DNA from: an uncultured Flavobacteriales bacterium
GTDB taxonomy: Bacteria; Bacteroidota; Bacteroidia; Flavobacteriales; BACL11
Length of the DNA: 56,250 nt
Direction: 5' to 3'
Assembly: GCA_913031595.1 (NCBI GenBank)
Contig: CAJWCP010000006.1
Location: forward strand, 1-56,250
Part shown: in pieces, positions 39,306 through 50,068 of the stretch
Layout of the letters: each line of letters begins with the position of its first letter
How positions within the stretch are numbered: the stretch's first letter is position 1
The notes under the pieces: generated by a model
Database searches by the model: none
What the model saw: only the letters and a program-made list of their open reading frames with translations
What the model was told of the DNA's origin: nothing
Position numbers and translations under genes: made by a program

Positions 39306-39719
39306 ATGAAGTTATTAGAAAAGAAAGTAAATGGTGATTTTATATCTCCTGTTTTACCTGATAATATTAAGAATTATTTAATTGATATTGATGGAACAAT
39401 ATGTGATGATATTCCAAATGAGGAGCCTGAAAGAATGGCTACAGCTAAATTATACCCTGATGCATTAGAAACTTTGAATAGATGGTATGAAGAAGGCCAT
39501 TATATTACTTTTTTTACTTCTAGAGTGGAAGAACATCGAGAAGTTACTGAGATTTGGCTTAAAGAAAATGGATTTAAGTATCATGGATTATTAATGGGAA
39601 AACCAAGAGGGGGGAATTATCATTGGGTAGATAATCATATTGTCAGAGCGACTCGTTTTGATGGTAAGTTTACAGACCTTATAGATAAAGAAGTCACTAT
39701 TCAAGTTTTTAAATCTTAG
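39306..39719 (+). CDS. HAD-like hydrolase family protein
   Basis: 'NYLIDIDGTICDDIPNEEPERM', 'ITFFTSRVEEHREVTEIWL'. Confidence 0.72.
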   Translation: MKLLEKKVNGDFISPVLPDNIKNYLIDIDGTICDDIPNEEPERMATAKLYPDALETLNRWYEEGHYITFFTSRVEEHREVTEIWLKENGFKYHGLLMGKPRGGNYHWVDNHIVRATRFDGKFTDLIDKEVTIQVFKS

Positions 39720-39722
39720 TCA

Positions 39723-40499
39723 ATGGATGAGTTAACAGTAAAGACAATGGCTCAATTAAGAGCAGAAGGAAAAGAACCTGATTTCCTTTTTTGGGTAGGT
39801 AGCGCAGGAAGCTTTGATGATAGAGCAAAAAGAATTACTAAAGCATTTGTCCGAATAATGAATAAAGCAGGGGTTGATTTTGGAGTGTTAGGCACTGAAG
39901 AAAGCTCAAGTGGTGATGCTGCAAAGAGGGCTGGAAATGAGTTTCTTTTTCAGATGCAGGCTTTTACGAATATTGAGATTATGAATGGATATAACATAAA
40001 AAATATTGTAACTACTTGTCCTCATGCATATAATACTCTTAAGAATGAATATAAGGGTTTAGGAGGTAATTATACTGTAGTTCATCATACAGAATTTATA
40101 CTCAAACTTATTTCAGATGGTAGATTGATAATTAAAGGTGATTTGAGAGGTAAAAAAATAACATATCATGATCCTTGTTATTTAGGTAGAGCTAATAATA
40201 TATATAATCAACCAAGAGAGGTTATTAAATCTTTAGGGGTTGATATAGTCGAAATGAAAAGAAGTAAAAGAAAGTCTTTTTGCTGTGGTGCTGGTGGAGC
40301 TCAAATGTTTAAAGAGCCAGAGAATGGGACGCAGGATATTAATATTAATAGAACAGAGGAAGCTCTTGGATTACAGCCAGATATTATAGCTACTGGTTGT
40401 CCATTTTGTAATACAATGATGACTGATGGAGTAAAATCAGTAAAAGAGGGGGCTGCTGAGGTGTTAGACATAGCTGAGCTTATAGCAGATAATATTTAA
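39723..40499 (+). CDS. (Fe-S)-binding protein with CCG domain (HdrB-like)
   Basis: 'TYHDPCYLGRANNIYNQPREVI...SFCCGAGGAQMF...TGCPFCNTMM'. Confidence 0.87.
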   Translation: MDELTVKTMAQLRAEGKEPDFLFWVGSAGSFDDRAKRITKAFVRIMNKAGVDFGVLGTEESSSGDAAKRAGNEFLFQMQAFTNIEIMNGYNIKNIVTTCPHAYNTLKNEYKGLGGNYTVVHHTEFILKLISDGRLIIKGDLRGKKITYHDPCYLGRANNIYNQPREVIKSLGVDIVEMKRSKRKSFCCGAGGAQMFKEPENGTQDININRTEEALGLQPDIIATGCPFCNTMMTDGVKSVKEGAAEVLDIAELIADNI

Positions 40500-40966
40500 T
40501 GTTAGTTGAATTTGATAAAATATCAGATAATTCACGAATATGGATTTATGCCTGTGAAACAGAATTAACAAATAACCAATATGATTATATTTTAGAGAAG
40601 CTTTCTAATCATCTTCGTAACTGGGAAGCTCATAAAGTTCCCTTAATTGCTGGGGTTACAATTTTAGAAAATCATTTTATTATTGTTGCTTTAGATGATA
40701 GTAAAAATGGAGCAAGTGGCTGCTCTATTGACACACTTCAAAATAAAATACAAGAAATAGAAAAAGAGCTTTCTATTTCTTTACTTAACAGATTGAATAT
40801 ATTCTGTAAAATAGAGGGGGTTATAAAATGTATTCCTATTAATAAATTAGGAGATAATGCTAACAAAGAAACCTTATTTTATGATATTACAATACAAAAA
40901 AAGAGTAAGCTGTCTAATTGGTTAAAACCAATAGAAGAAGGTTGGTGTGCTTCTCTTATTGAATAA
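40499..40966 (+). CDS. Conserved hypothetical protein
   Basis: Complete ORF starting where the previous gene stops; no recognisable motif. Confidence 0.65.
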   Translation: MLVEFDKISDNSRIWIYACETELTNNQYDYILEKLSNHLRNWEAHKVPLIAGVTILENHFIIVALDDSKNGASGCSIDTLQNKIQEIEKELSISLLNRLNIFCKIEGVIKCIPINKLGDNANKETLFYDITIQKKSKLSNWLKPIEEGWCASLIE

Positions 40967-41013
40967 ACATCCTTTTTTCTTCTACTTTTTCAAGTAAATG
41001 TTTTTTTCTTTTT

Positions 41014-41823
41014 TTATCTGCAGGCCTCTTGTATTTTGATTAGTTTCATAAGCATATTTTCTAATTGACCTAAGTCAAGCATATTTTCTCCATCTGATTT
41101 TGCTTTTTTAGGATTAGGATGTGTCTCTAAGAATATACCATCAACTCCAGCTGCAATTCCTGCCTTTGCTATTGTTTCAATGAATTCAGGCTCTCCACCT
41201 GTTATACCTGTATTTTGATTAGGTTTTTGTAGTGAATGTGTTATGTCTAATACAATAGGTTTTCCAAATTTTTGCATTGTAGGGATAGCTCTATAATCTA
41301 TTATTAAATCTTGGTATCCAAACATGCTTCCTCTTTCAGTTATAATAATAGAATTATTATATTTTTTCACTTTATCTAATGCATGTTTTATACTTTCAGG
41401 AGACATGAATTGACCTTTCTTAATATTGATACATTTCCCAGTTTTTGCAGCTGCTACTAATAATTCAGTCTGGCGACATAAAAAAGCAGGTATTTGTAGT
41501 ACATCAACATATTCAGCTGCAATATTAGCTTCTTCAGCTGTATGTATATCAGTTAATGTAGGTATATTAAAGCGATCTCCTATGTTTTTGAGTATTGTTA
41601 ATGCTTTTATATCTCCAATACCTGTAAATGAGTCTAAACGGCTTCTATTAGCTTTTCTGTAGCTTCCTTTGAAAATAAAAGGAATTTTTAGTTTATTTGT
41701 GATTGTTGTAATTCTTTGTACAATATCTATTGTTATATCTTCTTCTTCAATAATGCAGGGTCCTGCTATTAAAAAGAAATTCTTACTTTTTTGATGTTGA
41801 ATTTTATTGATCTTGGCTAACAT
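41014..41823 (-). CDS. kdsA: 3-deoxy-8-phosphooctulonate synthase
   Basis: 'FFLIAGPCIIEEEDITIDIV', 'FKGSYRKANRSRLDSFTGIG', 'FLETHPNPKKAKSDGENML'. Confidence 0.93.
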   Translation of the reverse strand: MLAKINKIQHQKSKNFFLIAGPCIIEEEDITIDIVQRITTITNKLKIPFIFKGSYRKANRSRLDSFTGIGDIKALTILKNIGDRFNIPTLTDIHTAEEANIAAEYVDVLQIPAFLCRQTELLVAAAKTGKCINIKKGQFMSPESIKHALDKVKKYNNSIIITERGSMFGYQDLIIDYRAIPTMQKFGKPIVLDITHSLQKPNQNTGITGGEPEFIETIAKAGIAAGVDGIFLETHPNPKKAKSDGENMLDLGQLENMLMKLIKIQEACR

Positions 41824-41824
41824 A

Positions 41825-43051
41825 TTAAATTTTTGTGCTAAGTATTAAGTAAAGACTTAATGCATTGTGGTTTTCTTTTTTAAGGAATTGCTCTATATGA
41901 TTGCTTCCCAGTGTTATTTGGTGTGTTTTTCCATAAGATGCTGCAAGATGGAAATTAATATCTTGTGTATATCCGCCATATGATATCTTGGGAAAGATAT
42001 TTAGATACTTTGTTTTAAATACAGATTGTATATAATATAGTGGAGTATAATTTGATTCTATAATTCCATTTTCTATTTCTAATAAATTAACATCACTGTA
42101 TGGTTGCCATCTTGCAAATACACCTATGGTATATGTTTTTAGATAATTATTTTGTGTTTGGCCAGATACGGATAAATGTAATATTGCTGGTATATATGAT
42201 TTAAATGAGTTGTTCTTAGATTGAGGAATATCATCTATGAGATTATTTGCTTCTAGAATAGAATCATTAAAATCAAAAATATTATCTATTTCTATTCCTT
42301 GGAAATTAAAAGAGCTATCAGTGAAGAAAGTATTAGAAGATGTATTCCACATAATAAATCCTAGGTCTGTTATTGATAAATCTATATTTTTATTCTGGAA
42401 ATTAAAATTTAATCCAATATCAAATGCTATTCCATTACCATTATTTGTAAACAAAGAAAAATTCGATGTGTCAGTCATAAAGGCGTTAATATTGTAATCT
42501 AGATTTACTGAACTTCCGAAGGGAGCAGTATATAGATCTCCCCTTCTTATAATATATGAGAGATGATGATTTCCATTAAGAAATGAGATACCTGATTTGA
42601 TTTGCATATTCTTTATTTCTTTAGCATATGTTATTTTATATTGTTGGAAACGCTCAGCTCTAATATTTGTATTTGAAAAGTCTAATTTTTTATCCTGATA
42701 ATTATTGTTTCCTTCTAATGTAAGACGTAAAAAATCATTTGTGATCTTAGCATTTAATAAATTTCGATCTGCTACACTAAATCCAATATGCCCTTTTTTA
42801 AATTTATATGTTCTATTAATACTATTACTAAACTCAAAATTTATAAGGTTATTGTTATTATTTTTATTGATCCATTTTTCTTTCATTTCCGCAGTTATAT
42901 ATCCTCCATATAACATTGTTTCTAAAAAACTTTTATCTAGATTATTGCTTTCTATTATAAAATTTGTGTTCCAAGAGATACCATGATTATAATCTACAGT
43001 TTGTGATAAAGCACAAATAGGAAAAAACAATATAATTATCAGATTTCTCAT
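41825..43051 (-). CDS. DUF5723-like secreted/outer-membrane protein
   Basis: Signal peptide, beta-rich sequence; family name from memory. Confidence 0.5.
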   Translation of the reverse strand: MRNLIIILFFPICALSQTVDYNHGISWNTNFIIESNNLDKSFLETMLYGGYITAEMKEKWINKNNNNNLINFEFSNSINRTYKFKKGHIGFSVADRNLLNAKITNDFLRLTLEGNNNYQDKKLDFSNTNIRAERFQQYKITYAKEIKNMQIKSGISFLNGNHHLSYIIRRGDLYTAPFGSSVNLDYNINAFMTDTSNFSLFTNNGNGIAFDIGLNFNFQNKNIDLSITDLGFIMWNTSSNTFFTDSSFNFQGIEIDNIFDFNDSILEANNLIDDIPQSKNNSFKSYIPAILHLSVSGQTQNNYLKTYTIGVFARWQPYSDVNLLEIENGIIESNYTPLYYIQSVFKTKYLNIFPKISYGGYTQDINFHLAASYGKTHQITLGSNHIEQFLKKENHNALSLYLILSTKI

Positions 43052-45102
43052 TATTCTCCTATAATTCTACGAAAATTACCGCTTATTGTCATTTGAACAC
43101 TATAATCATTATATATTTCTATAAATTCTTCATTTGGAACAGTATTAAATGAAGCAATAGTAACTATTTTGTTAACTTCAGAGAAGTTATTGTATTCTAT
43201 TTCTGAATTAGTAATACTATTTTGTGTAACTATATTTTCATTATTAAGGGTAGCTGCTGTTATTATTGTGTTACCTAGAATTGTGTCAAGAATCATTTCA
43301 TTATCATCTATTAGTATGAGATGTATATTTGCATCTAATGGTAATCCATTTTGAATTGTAATAAATAACTGATCAATTTCTACGTCTTCTGGAGTGTTTA
43401 TATTTACATAAGTTGTATCTATTAATGTTAATTCATTAGCAATAAAGTTTAATGGTATTTCCATTTGTAATGATGCATTTACTGGATACTCTGGATATAG
43501 AAAGTCATCAATAGTAGTTTGGCCATTTGGATTAATATAGATATACGCATGTGTGTTAATATTATTAGGTAATATTTCTAGCATTTCATCAGCTGTAATA
43601 GTGATTTCTGTTATTGTTGGATTAATAGGGGGTAATGTGTTTGTGTTTAAAGATGCTCTATTTATTTGATAGGTATGACCTATTACAGAATTACCATCTT
43701 GATCAAGGTTGACATTTATGCTAGTGTTATTATTTGAAACGCTTAGATCATTAATCTGAAGATCTGCATCTACCCCTATATAATTTTCAAATCTTAATAG
43801 CAGCTCACTATCTTTTAGGTCGATATTTCCATTAGTTATATTATTGAATATTGTTATATTGGCATTTTCAGGACCTAATTCAAATGTGTCTTGCCCAAGA
43901 TAACCAATGGCATATTCTGGTGTTATGTCAAATTCAATAAATGAATAAAAACTATCTGTATTGTTGATAGTCTCTAGTGTTCCTGTAGAATCAATAAAGG
44001 TGTATGCTTCAGTATATATTGTATTGACTGTATCACCATTTATCCTTCCTTCTTTTCCGGTTAGGTCTAATTTATACCCTTCAAAATTAAATGTGAAAGA
44101 AGTAAGGTCTGTATTTATAGCTTCTGGAACAATCATCTCATTACTAGTAAAAGGTATGCCATTCTTTTTTAAAGAAGGAATATTATAAATCATTTTTCCG
44201 TTTGGTAATGTGCTTAATACATTTACAGTTACAGTTCCTGATTTAATGCCAATTTCTTTAATTTCAGCACCTCCCATATCAAAAGAGTGTTCTTTCAGAT
44301 TTTCTGTTAATTGTTGTTCTGGGAATATTGCAGTAGCTTCTGTAATACCAATATCAGATATATTCACGTTTGTAATTATTGCATCATCATAGTTTATTAA
44401 TACAGGGCCATTACTTGCATTTATATCCATATTATTTAGTATTGCTAAAAGGTTTTCATCAATTGTTTGTCCTCCAATGGATACACTATCAGAAACAACG
44501 CTTCCACTAGCTATTAATGGAAAATTAAAGGTTGCAATGATGTTTTGATTTATTGAATTTATTAGTGAGAGATTTATGTTTGATATATCAGTAGGGTATC
44601 CGTTATTTAAGGTTAGAATTAACATTCCTTTATATAATGTCATTGTTTGGAAATATTCAGTGGTGTTAATATTGATTGTGTCTCCGTTTGCTATATTTTG
44701 TATAGCAGGAATAGTACTAGTACTTCCATCAGGCAACAGTAAGGTCCCCCCCGGAATTTCCATTATTGCTTCCCCAATTGTTGCAGTATCAGAAATAGTA
44801 ACATCTGCAAAGCTTGCTGAATCTAAAGTATGTGTTTTTTCATCTGCAATAGCATCAATTTTAATTAGTGTATCTAGATTCATAGTAATGAATTCTTCTT
44901 CAAATATAAGAGAGATTAATCCTTCTTCATTTTCATTGATTATTACATTAGAATCAGATAATATATTATTAATATTTAATTCTGTATATGCTATAGGTGT
45001 AATCATATCTACTTCCCATTTAGGATTCTCTAATTCATGCTCACATGATGAGAATAGAATATATAAAAATATATATAATAATATGTGAGGAAGTTTATTC
45101 AT
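43051..45102 (-). CDS. Large lipoprotein of unknown function
   Basis: Lipobox 'LFSSCEHEL'; otherwise beta-rich, no recognised domain. Confidence 0.65.
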   Translation of the reverse strand: MNKLPHILLYIFLYILFSSCEHELENPKWEVDMITPIAYTELNINNILSDSNVIINENEEGLISLIFEEEFITMNLDTLIKIDAIADEKTHTLDSASFADVTISDTATIGEAIMEIPGGTLLLPDGSTSTIPAIQNIANGDTININTTEYFQTMTLYKGMLILTLNNGYPTDISNINLSLINSINQNIIATFNFPLIASGSVVSDSVSIGGQTIDENLLAILNNMDINASNGPVLINYDDAIITNVNISDIGITEATAIFPEQQLTENLKEHSFDMGGAEIKEIGIKSGTVTVNVLSTLPNGKMIYNIPSLKKNGIPFTSNEMIVPEAINTDLTSFTFNFEGYKLDLTGKEGRINGDTVNTIYTEAYTFIDSTGTLETINNTDSFYSFIEFDITPEYAIGYLGQDTFELGPENANITIFNNITNGNIDLKDSELLLRFENYIGVDADLQINDLSVSNNNTSINVNLDQDGNSVIGHTYQINRASLNTNTLPPINPTITEITITADEMLEILPNNINTHAYIYINPNGQTTIDDFLYPEYPVNASLQMEIPLNFIANELTLIDTTYVNINTPEDVEIDQLFITIQNGLPLDANIHLILIDDNEMILDTILGNTIITAATLNNENIVTQNSITNSEIEYNNFSEVNKIVTIASFNTVPNEEFIEIYNDYSVQMTISGNFRRIIGE

Positions 45103-45154
45103 GTTACAAATTTAGTTTAATGGTAAATTTATATTTTTTTGTTTTGGTATATAA

Positions 45155-45919
45155 TTAGATGATTTGTTTAATTAATTTTAATTTGTGTGTGTATTTATTA
45201 GTATCTATATTAAAAATACCTTTTTTATCAATCTTATCAATACGAACCTTCCCCGATGCATGTATTATCTTGTTTTTATTAAGTATAATACCTACATGTG
45301 TAACTTGATTATTATTGTTTTCAAAAAACGCTAAATCTCCTAAACAACTTTCTTCTAATTTATTTACTGTTTTACCAATTTCTGCTTGTTGATAGGCATC
45401 TCTTGGTATTCTTATGCCTTGTAAACGATATACCATTTGTGTTAGCCCAGAACAATCAATACCAAAGGGAGATCTGCCTCCCCACAGATAAGGAGCGTTT
45501 AAGTAAATTAAAGAATTTTCTATAATTTTTTTCCTCTTATTAGATCCACTAGAGAAGGAGCCGTTAAATTTATATTTTTTGTCTTCAATTATGATATATC
45601 CATTTTTATAAAATGGGAGTATAGATCCAATAACAATAGGTTGAGGTTCTTTTTTTTTGATTGATTGGATAATATCTGTAGTTATTTTGGTAGTCTCCTT
45701 TTCTATCTTATTATATGTTTCTTTTTTTATTTCAGTCCATTGTTTATTACATATCCATCCCTCATATCCATCATGTGATAGAGATATTTTGCTCCATTTT
45801 TTATCTTTTTTAAATATTTTGAAATGTTCTCCAAATAAGATTTGATTAATCATTTCTGATTTATCATTGGCTTCCTTTCTTATAGGAATAACAGAAAGTT
45901 CAGATATTCCATATAACAT
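45155..45919 (-). CDS. NlpC/P60 (C40) peptidase with N-terminal SH3-like domain
   Basis: 'YLWGGRSPFGIDCSGLTQMVYRLQGIRIPRDAYQQ', 'VTHVGIILNKNKIIHASG'. Confidence 0.9.
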   Translation of the reverse strand: MLYGISELSVIPIRKEANDKSEMINQILFGEHFKIFKKDKKWSKISLSHDGYEGWICNKQWTEIKKETYNKIEKETTKITTDIIQSIKKKEPQPIVIGSILPFYKNGYIIIEDKKYKFNGSFSSGSNKRKKIIENSLIYLNAPYLWGGRSPFGIDCSGLTQMVYRLQGIRIPRDAYQQAEIGKTVNKLEESCLGDLAFFENNNNQVTHVGIILNKNKIIHASGKVRIDKIDKKGIFNIDTNKYTHKLKLIKQII

Positions 45920-45924
45920 AAATC

Positions 45925-47103
45925 TTACATTAATTTAATTACCATTGCAGATGCTCCACCACCTCCATTGCAAATTGCAGCTGCTCCAATCTTACCACCA
46001 TTTTGTTTTAAACAATTAATCAAGGTTACAATTATTCTTGATCCAGAGCTTCCAAGAGGATGGCCTAATGAGACTGCTCCTCCATGTATATTTACTTTCT
46101 CTGGATTTATATCAAGAAGTTTTATATTAGCAAGTCCAACAACAGAAAAAGCTTCGTTTAGCTCAAAACAATCAATATCTGTAATTGAAATATTGGCTTT
46201 ATTTAATGCAATAGGTAGTGCTTTTGCTGGTGCTGTAGTAAACCATTCTGGTTCTTGAGCTCCATCAGCATAAGATATGATTTTTGCGATTGGAGTTATG
46301 TTTAATTCTTTAGCTTTCTCTAAACTCATTAAAATAACTGCAGACGCACCATCATTTAGAGTTGAGGCATTTGCTGCAGTGATTGTTCCTTCTTTTTCAA
46401 ATACAGGCCTTAAACTAGATACTTTTTCTATTTTGATATTTCTGTATTCTTCGTCTTCTGAAATTATTAAATTATCTCCCTTTCTTTGTGGGACTTCAAC
46501 AGAAATCACTTCATCTTTAAAAGCATTATTTTCCCATGCACTTTTACTTCTTCTATACGATTCAATTGCAAAAACATCCTGTTCTTCTCTAGAAAAATGC
46601 ATTTCTTTAGCACATTTTTCTGCACAGATTCCCATATGAACTCTGTTATATACATCGGTTAATCCATCATTAACTAAACCATCTATTAATTGCATATTTC
46701 CTAGTTTTTGTCCATTCCTTCCTTTTGCAAAGTAATGTGGCACACTTGACATGTTTTCCATACCTCCAGCAATAACCACATTATTATCTCCACACATAAT
46801 AGTTTGCGCAGCGATCATGATTGCTTTCATGCCAGAAGAACATACTTTATTGATTGTAGTACAAGGGACATTATTTGGAATGCCTGCAAAAACTGCAGCT
46901 TGTCTTGCAGGTGCTTGACCTAAGTTTGCTTGTAAAACATTACCCATAAAAACCTCATCAATATCATTATTATCGATATTAATTTTACTAAGTGCTCCTT
47001 TTATTGCTGCTGCTCCTAATTCTGTAGCAGAGACATTTGCTAAGCTACCACCAAAACTTCCCATTGGAGTTCTAACAGCTGATACTATAACTACTTCTTT
47101 CAT
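45925..47103 (-). CDS. Acetyl-CoA C-acetyltransferase (thiolase)
   Basis: 'VNKVCSSGMKAI'-type motif (INKVCSSGMKAIMIAAQ), 'NIHGGAVSLGHPLGSSGSRI', 'GAAAICNGGGGASAMVI'. Confidence 0.93.
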   Translation of the reverse strand: MKEVVIVSAVRTPMGSFGGSLANVSATELGAAAIKGALSKINIDNNDIDEVFMGNVLQANLGQAPARQAAVFAGIPNNVPCTTINKVCSSGMKAIMIAAQTIMCGDNNVVIAGGMENMSSVPHYFAKGRNGQKLGNMQLIDGLVNDGLTDVYNRVHMGICAEKCAKEMHFSREEQDVFAIESYRRSKSAWENNAFKDEVISVEVPQRKGDNLIISEDEEYRNIKIEKVSSLRPVFEKEGTITAANASTLNDGASAVILMSLEKAKELNITPIAKIISYADGAQEPEWFTTAPAKALPIALNKANISITDIDCFELNEAFSVVGLANIKLLDINPEKVNIHGGAVSLGHPLGSSGSRIIVTLINCLKQNGGKIGAAAICNGGGGASAMVIKLM

Positions 47104-47121
47104 ATAATAATTAAATTAATT

Positions 47122-48618
47122 TTAACTTTTAAGTCTTGGGTCAAGAGCATCTCTTGATGCTTCTGCTATCATGTTATAAATAGTGATTGTAATAAATATT
47201 GCCATACCAGGAAATATTATTAGCCACCACGCCTCTATATTCTGTCTTCCTAAATTTAATAATGATCCCCACGTAACAATATCTGTAGGAACTCCTATAC
47301 CTAGAAAAGATAGGCCTGCTTCAATTAAAATAGCTGAAGCAATACCAAATGCTATAGAGACAAATACAGGAGCTAGCGAATTAGGTAAAGCATGTTTGAA
47401 TATTGTACGTCTGGAAGAATAACCTAATGCTTCAGAAGCTTGAACAAATTCTAAAGAACGAATACGTAAAAACTCTGCTCTTGTAAAACGTGCGATTCTA
47501 GTCCATCCGGTTAGACCTATAATTACCATTACAATCCATAGGCTTCTTTCTACGACAGATGTTATAGTAATGATTAGTATTAATCGTGGTATAGAGTTTA
47601 ATAATTCTATTCCTCTTGAAACAAAAGTATCAACAGGAACTGTAACATCTTCTTTTAATTTACCTATCATGATTAGTTTACTGATATATCTACATACTAT
47701 GAGTATGCTTATTAGAACTAAAATACTTAGTAATATCTGTATAGAGCCACTACCAAATCCGTTGCTAAAACCATCTGCAATAACATATTTACGTTGACCA
47801 AATCCATAAAATAATCCTAGAAAAATACCTAGCAGAGAGAAATAATATTTAATTCTAGGCATCTTTAACTTATTATCACCAAAGAAACCTGCTAATGCTC
47901 CAAGTATGATTCCAATAATACTAGCAATTCCCATAGATACTAGGCCAACAAGTAGAGAAATTCTAGTTCCATGTATAAGGCCTGAAGCTAAGTCTCTTCC
48001 AATACCATCCGTTCCTAGTCTATGTCTGAATCTTTTAGGTATTTCTGTTATCTCTCCAGAAGGATTTTTATAACGTTGTTTGCCAGTAGGAGATACATAG
48101 TCTCTATTGTATCTATCCATAGATTTAGGAGAATATACTATTGGGGCCCAAATTACATCTTCTAAATTTAATTGACGCCAATCGGTAATATCGTATTGTA
48201 ATATTTGCACAAAATCTCCTTGACTATCGAAAATAGAATCAGTTCTAGTCTCATCTCCTAAATTTAATATCCAACCTATATTTGTTCCAGCAAAAGCAGG
48301 ATAAAGTTTATTTCCTTCATATTTAGCATAAAGAGGTTTGTCATTAGCAATATATGGGGCGAAAGATGCAATTAGAACTAATGCCATTAATAGATAAAGA
48401 CTTATTAAAGCAATTTTATTTTTTTTGAATTGATTCCATGCATATTTTGAGAATGAAAATTTTTGTTTTTCATTATTTTCTTTAATAACTTTCTTTTGTT
48501 TTTGAGAAGATTTTTTTGTAAATAATAATCCGTCTTCATATAAGCAGTATATAAAAAGTAAAAAGGATATAATTATTAATATATTCATGATATTATTTGT
48601 ATGAGATTCTTGGATCAA
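47122..48618 (-). CDS. Oligopeptide-type ABC transporter permease (OppC/DppC-like)
   Basis: 'RHRLGTDGIGRDLASGLIHGTRISLLVG', 'EFVQASEALGYSSRRTIFKHALPNSLAPV'. Confidence 0.88.
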   Translation of the reverse strand: MIQESHTNNIMNILIIISFLLFIYCLYEDGLLFTKKSSQKQKKVIKENNEKQKFSFSKYAWNQFKKNKIALISLYLLMALVLIASFAPYIANDKPLYAKYEGNKLYPAFAGTNIGWILNLGDETRTDSIFDSQGDFVQILQYDITDWRQLNLEDVIWAPIVYSPKSMDRYNRDYVSPTGKQRYKNPSGEITEIPKRFRHRLGTDGIGRDLASGLIHGTRISLLVGLVSMGIASIIGIILGALAGFFGDNKLKMPRIKYYFSLLGIFLGLFYGFGQRKYVIADGFSNGFGSGSIQILLSILVLISILIVCRYISKLIMIGKLKEDVTVPVDTFVSRGIELLNSIPRLILIITITSVVERSLWIVMVIIGLTGWTRIARFTRAEFLRIRSLEFVQASEALGYSSRRTIFKHALPNSLAPVFVSIAFGIASAILIEAGLSFLGIGVPTDIVTWGSLLNLGRQNIEAWWLIIFPGMAIFITITIYNMIAEASRDALDPRLKS

Positions 48619-50062
48619 CTACTGCGTATAGTAAATCTGAAACTAAATATCCAACCATTGTTAAGAACCCTACTAGAGTGAATACTGCTACAATCATTGG
48701 GTAGTCATAATTTAACACTGAATTATAGATCTCTAGACCCATTCCAGGTATTGAGAAAATAACCTCAATGATTACTGAGCCTCCAATAGAGGAAGGAAAA
48801 ATAGCTGCAAATACTGTGATAATTGGTAAAAGAGAGTTTCTTAATGCATGTTTAAGTATTACTTTATTTTCTCCTAATCCTTTTGCTCTAGCTGTTCTAA
48901 TATAATCTTGTGATACAATATCAATCATTCCAATTCTCATTATCCTACTAAGAAAAGCAAAAGATCCATATGTATAAGTTATTATGGGTAGAATTAGGTA
49001 AGGTGCTCGATGTTTTAGAGCATCCCAGTGCCACCATGACCAATTTGGATCAAAGCTTGAAGGATCTTGTATACCTGAAACAGGGAACCAGCTTAAATTA
49101 TCTGGATTGGCAAATCCTAAAAGAAGTAATAACCCTATAAAGAATGATGGCATTGAGTAAAGGATAAATAAAATAAGAGACATTCCTTTATCAAAGAAAG
49201 TGTCTTTTTTGTAGGCTGAATATATGCCTATTGGAATACTGACAATGTATGCTATTAATATAGAAATTACTGCTAAAGCAAATGATATGCCAATTTTGTT
49301 CCATATTTTCCGTGCTATTGGTTGTCCATCAATATAAGATTCACCAAAATCTCCTCTAATAACTCCTCTTCTGTCGTTTCCATTACCTACAAGCCATACA
49401 TGATATTGATTATTAAGTCCATACCATGCAATTGTTGGTATGAAGGTTTTCCATCTAGTACTTTGGGTACTTAATTTTTTGTAACAATCAACAACATAAT
49501 CAAAATCTTGATCTAATTCATTAAGAAAAGTATTGTCATTTAACAAATTTTCCATTTTTGTTAATTTGATGTCAATGATTTCTTTTTTAGAGGTTTCTAA
49601 TAAGCTACCAATTTCAAATCCAAATTGATTATTTACTTCAGTTATTTTAATTAAATCTTCTTGAGAGCTATTAATTTGTAAAGATTTTTGATTTTTTTCT
49701 AATTTTAGTAAAGCGTGATAATAATTTGAAACAGCTTGCCAGTTTCCAGATTGATGAGTTAGCGCTTTAAGGTTTGTTTTTTGGTATTTATCTTGAATCT
49801 TATGCAGTGTGTCAGAACTAGCAAGATTACTAATACTAACATAAAAAATAGGCAAATCCAACCCTAATTTTTTTCTTAGTTCTTGTTTAATTTTTTTTGA
49901 AGCTGAAGATTGTTCATCTGCAGAGCCTTCAGTTCCTGCTGCCTTTGATAACCTTTCTACTGGATCTGCTGGCGCCATAATGCTAATTATAAAAGCAATT
50001 AGTGAGATAGCAATTAGCATTGGTATAAAAGTAATTAATCTTTCTATGGTGTATTTAAGCAT
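48593..50062 (-). CDS. Oligopeptide-type ABC transporter permease (OppB/DppB-like) with long periplasmic insertion
   Basis: 'DYIRTARAKGLGENKVILKHALRNSLLPIITVFA', 'GSVIIEVIFSIPGMGLEIYNSVLNYDYPMI'. Confidence 0.88.
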   Translation of the reverse strand: MLKYTIERLITFIPMLIAISLIAFIISIMAPADPVERLSKAAGTEGSADEQSSASKKIKQELRKKLGLDLPIFYVSISNLASSDTLHKIQDKYQKTNLKALTHQSGNWQAVSNYYHALLKLEKNQKSLQINSSQEDLIKITEVNNQFGFEIGSLLETSKKEIIDIKLTKMENLLNDNTFLNELDQDFDYVVDCYKKLSTQSTRWKTFIPTIAWYGLNNQYHVWLVGNGNDRRGVIRGDFGESYIDGQPIARKIWNKIGISFALAVISILIAYIVSIPIGIYSAYKKDTFFDKGMSLILFILYSMPSFFIGLLLLLGFANPDNLSWFPVSGIQDPSSFDPNWSWWHWDALKHRAPYLILPIITYTYGSFAFLSRIMRIGMIDIVSQDYIRTARAKGLGENKVILKHALRNSLLPIITVFAAIFPSSIGGSVIIEVIFSIPGMGLEIYNSVLNYDYPMIVAVFTLVGFLTMVGYLVSDLLYAVVDPRISYK

Positions 50063-50068
50063 ATCCTT

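Noticed and set aside
43169-46639. Many hydrophobic plus-strand ORFs (e.g. 44576-45088, 45968-46258, 46277-46639)
   Set aside because: They lie antisense to well-supported minus-strand genes and have no domain signal; shadow ORFs.
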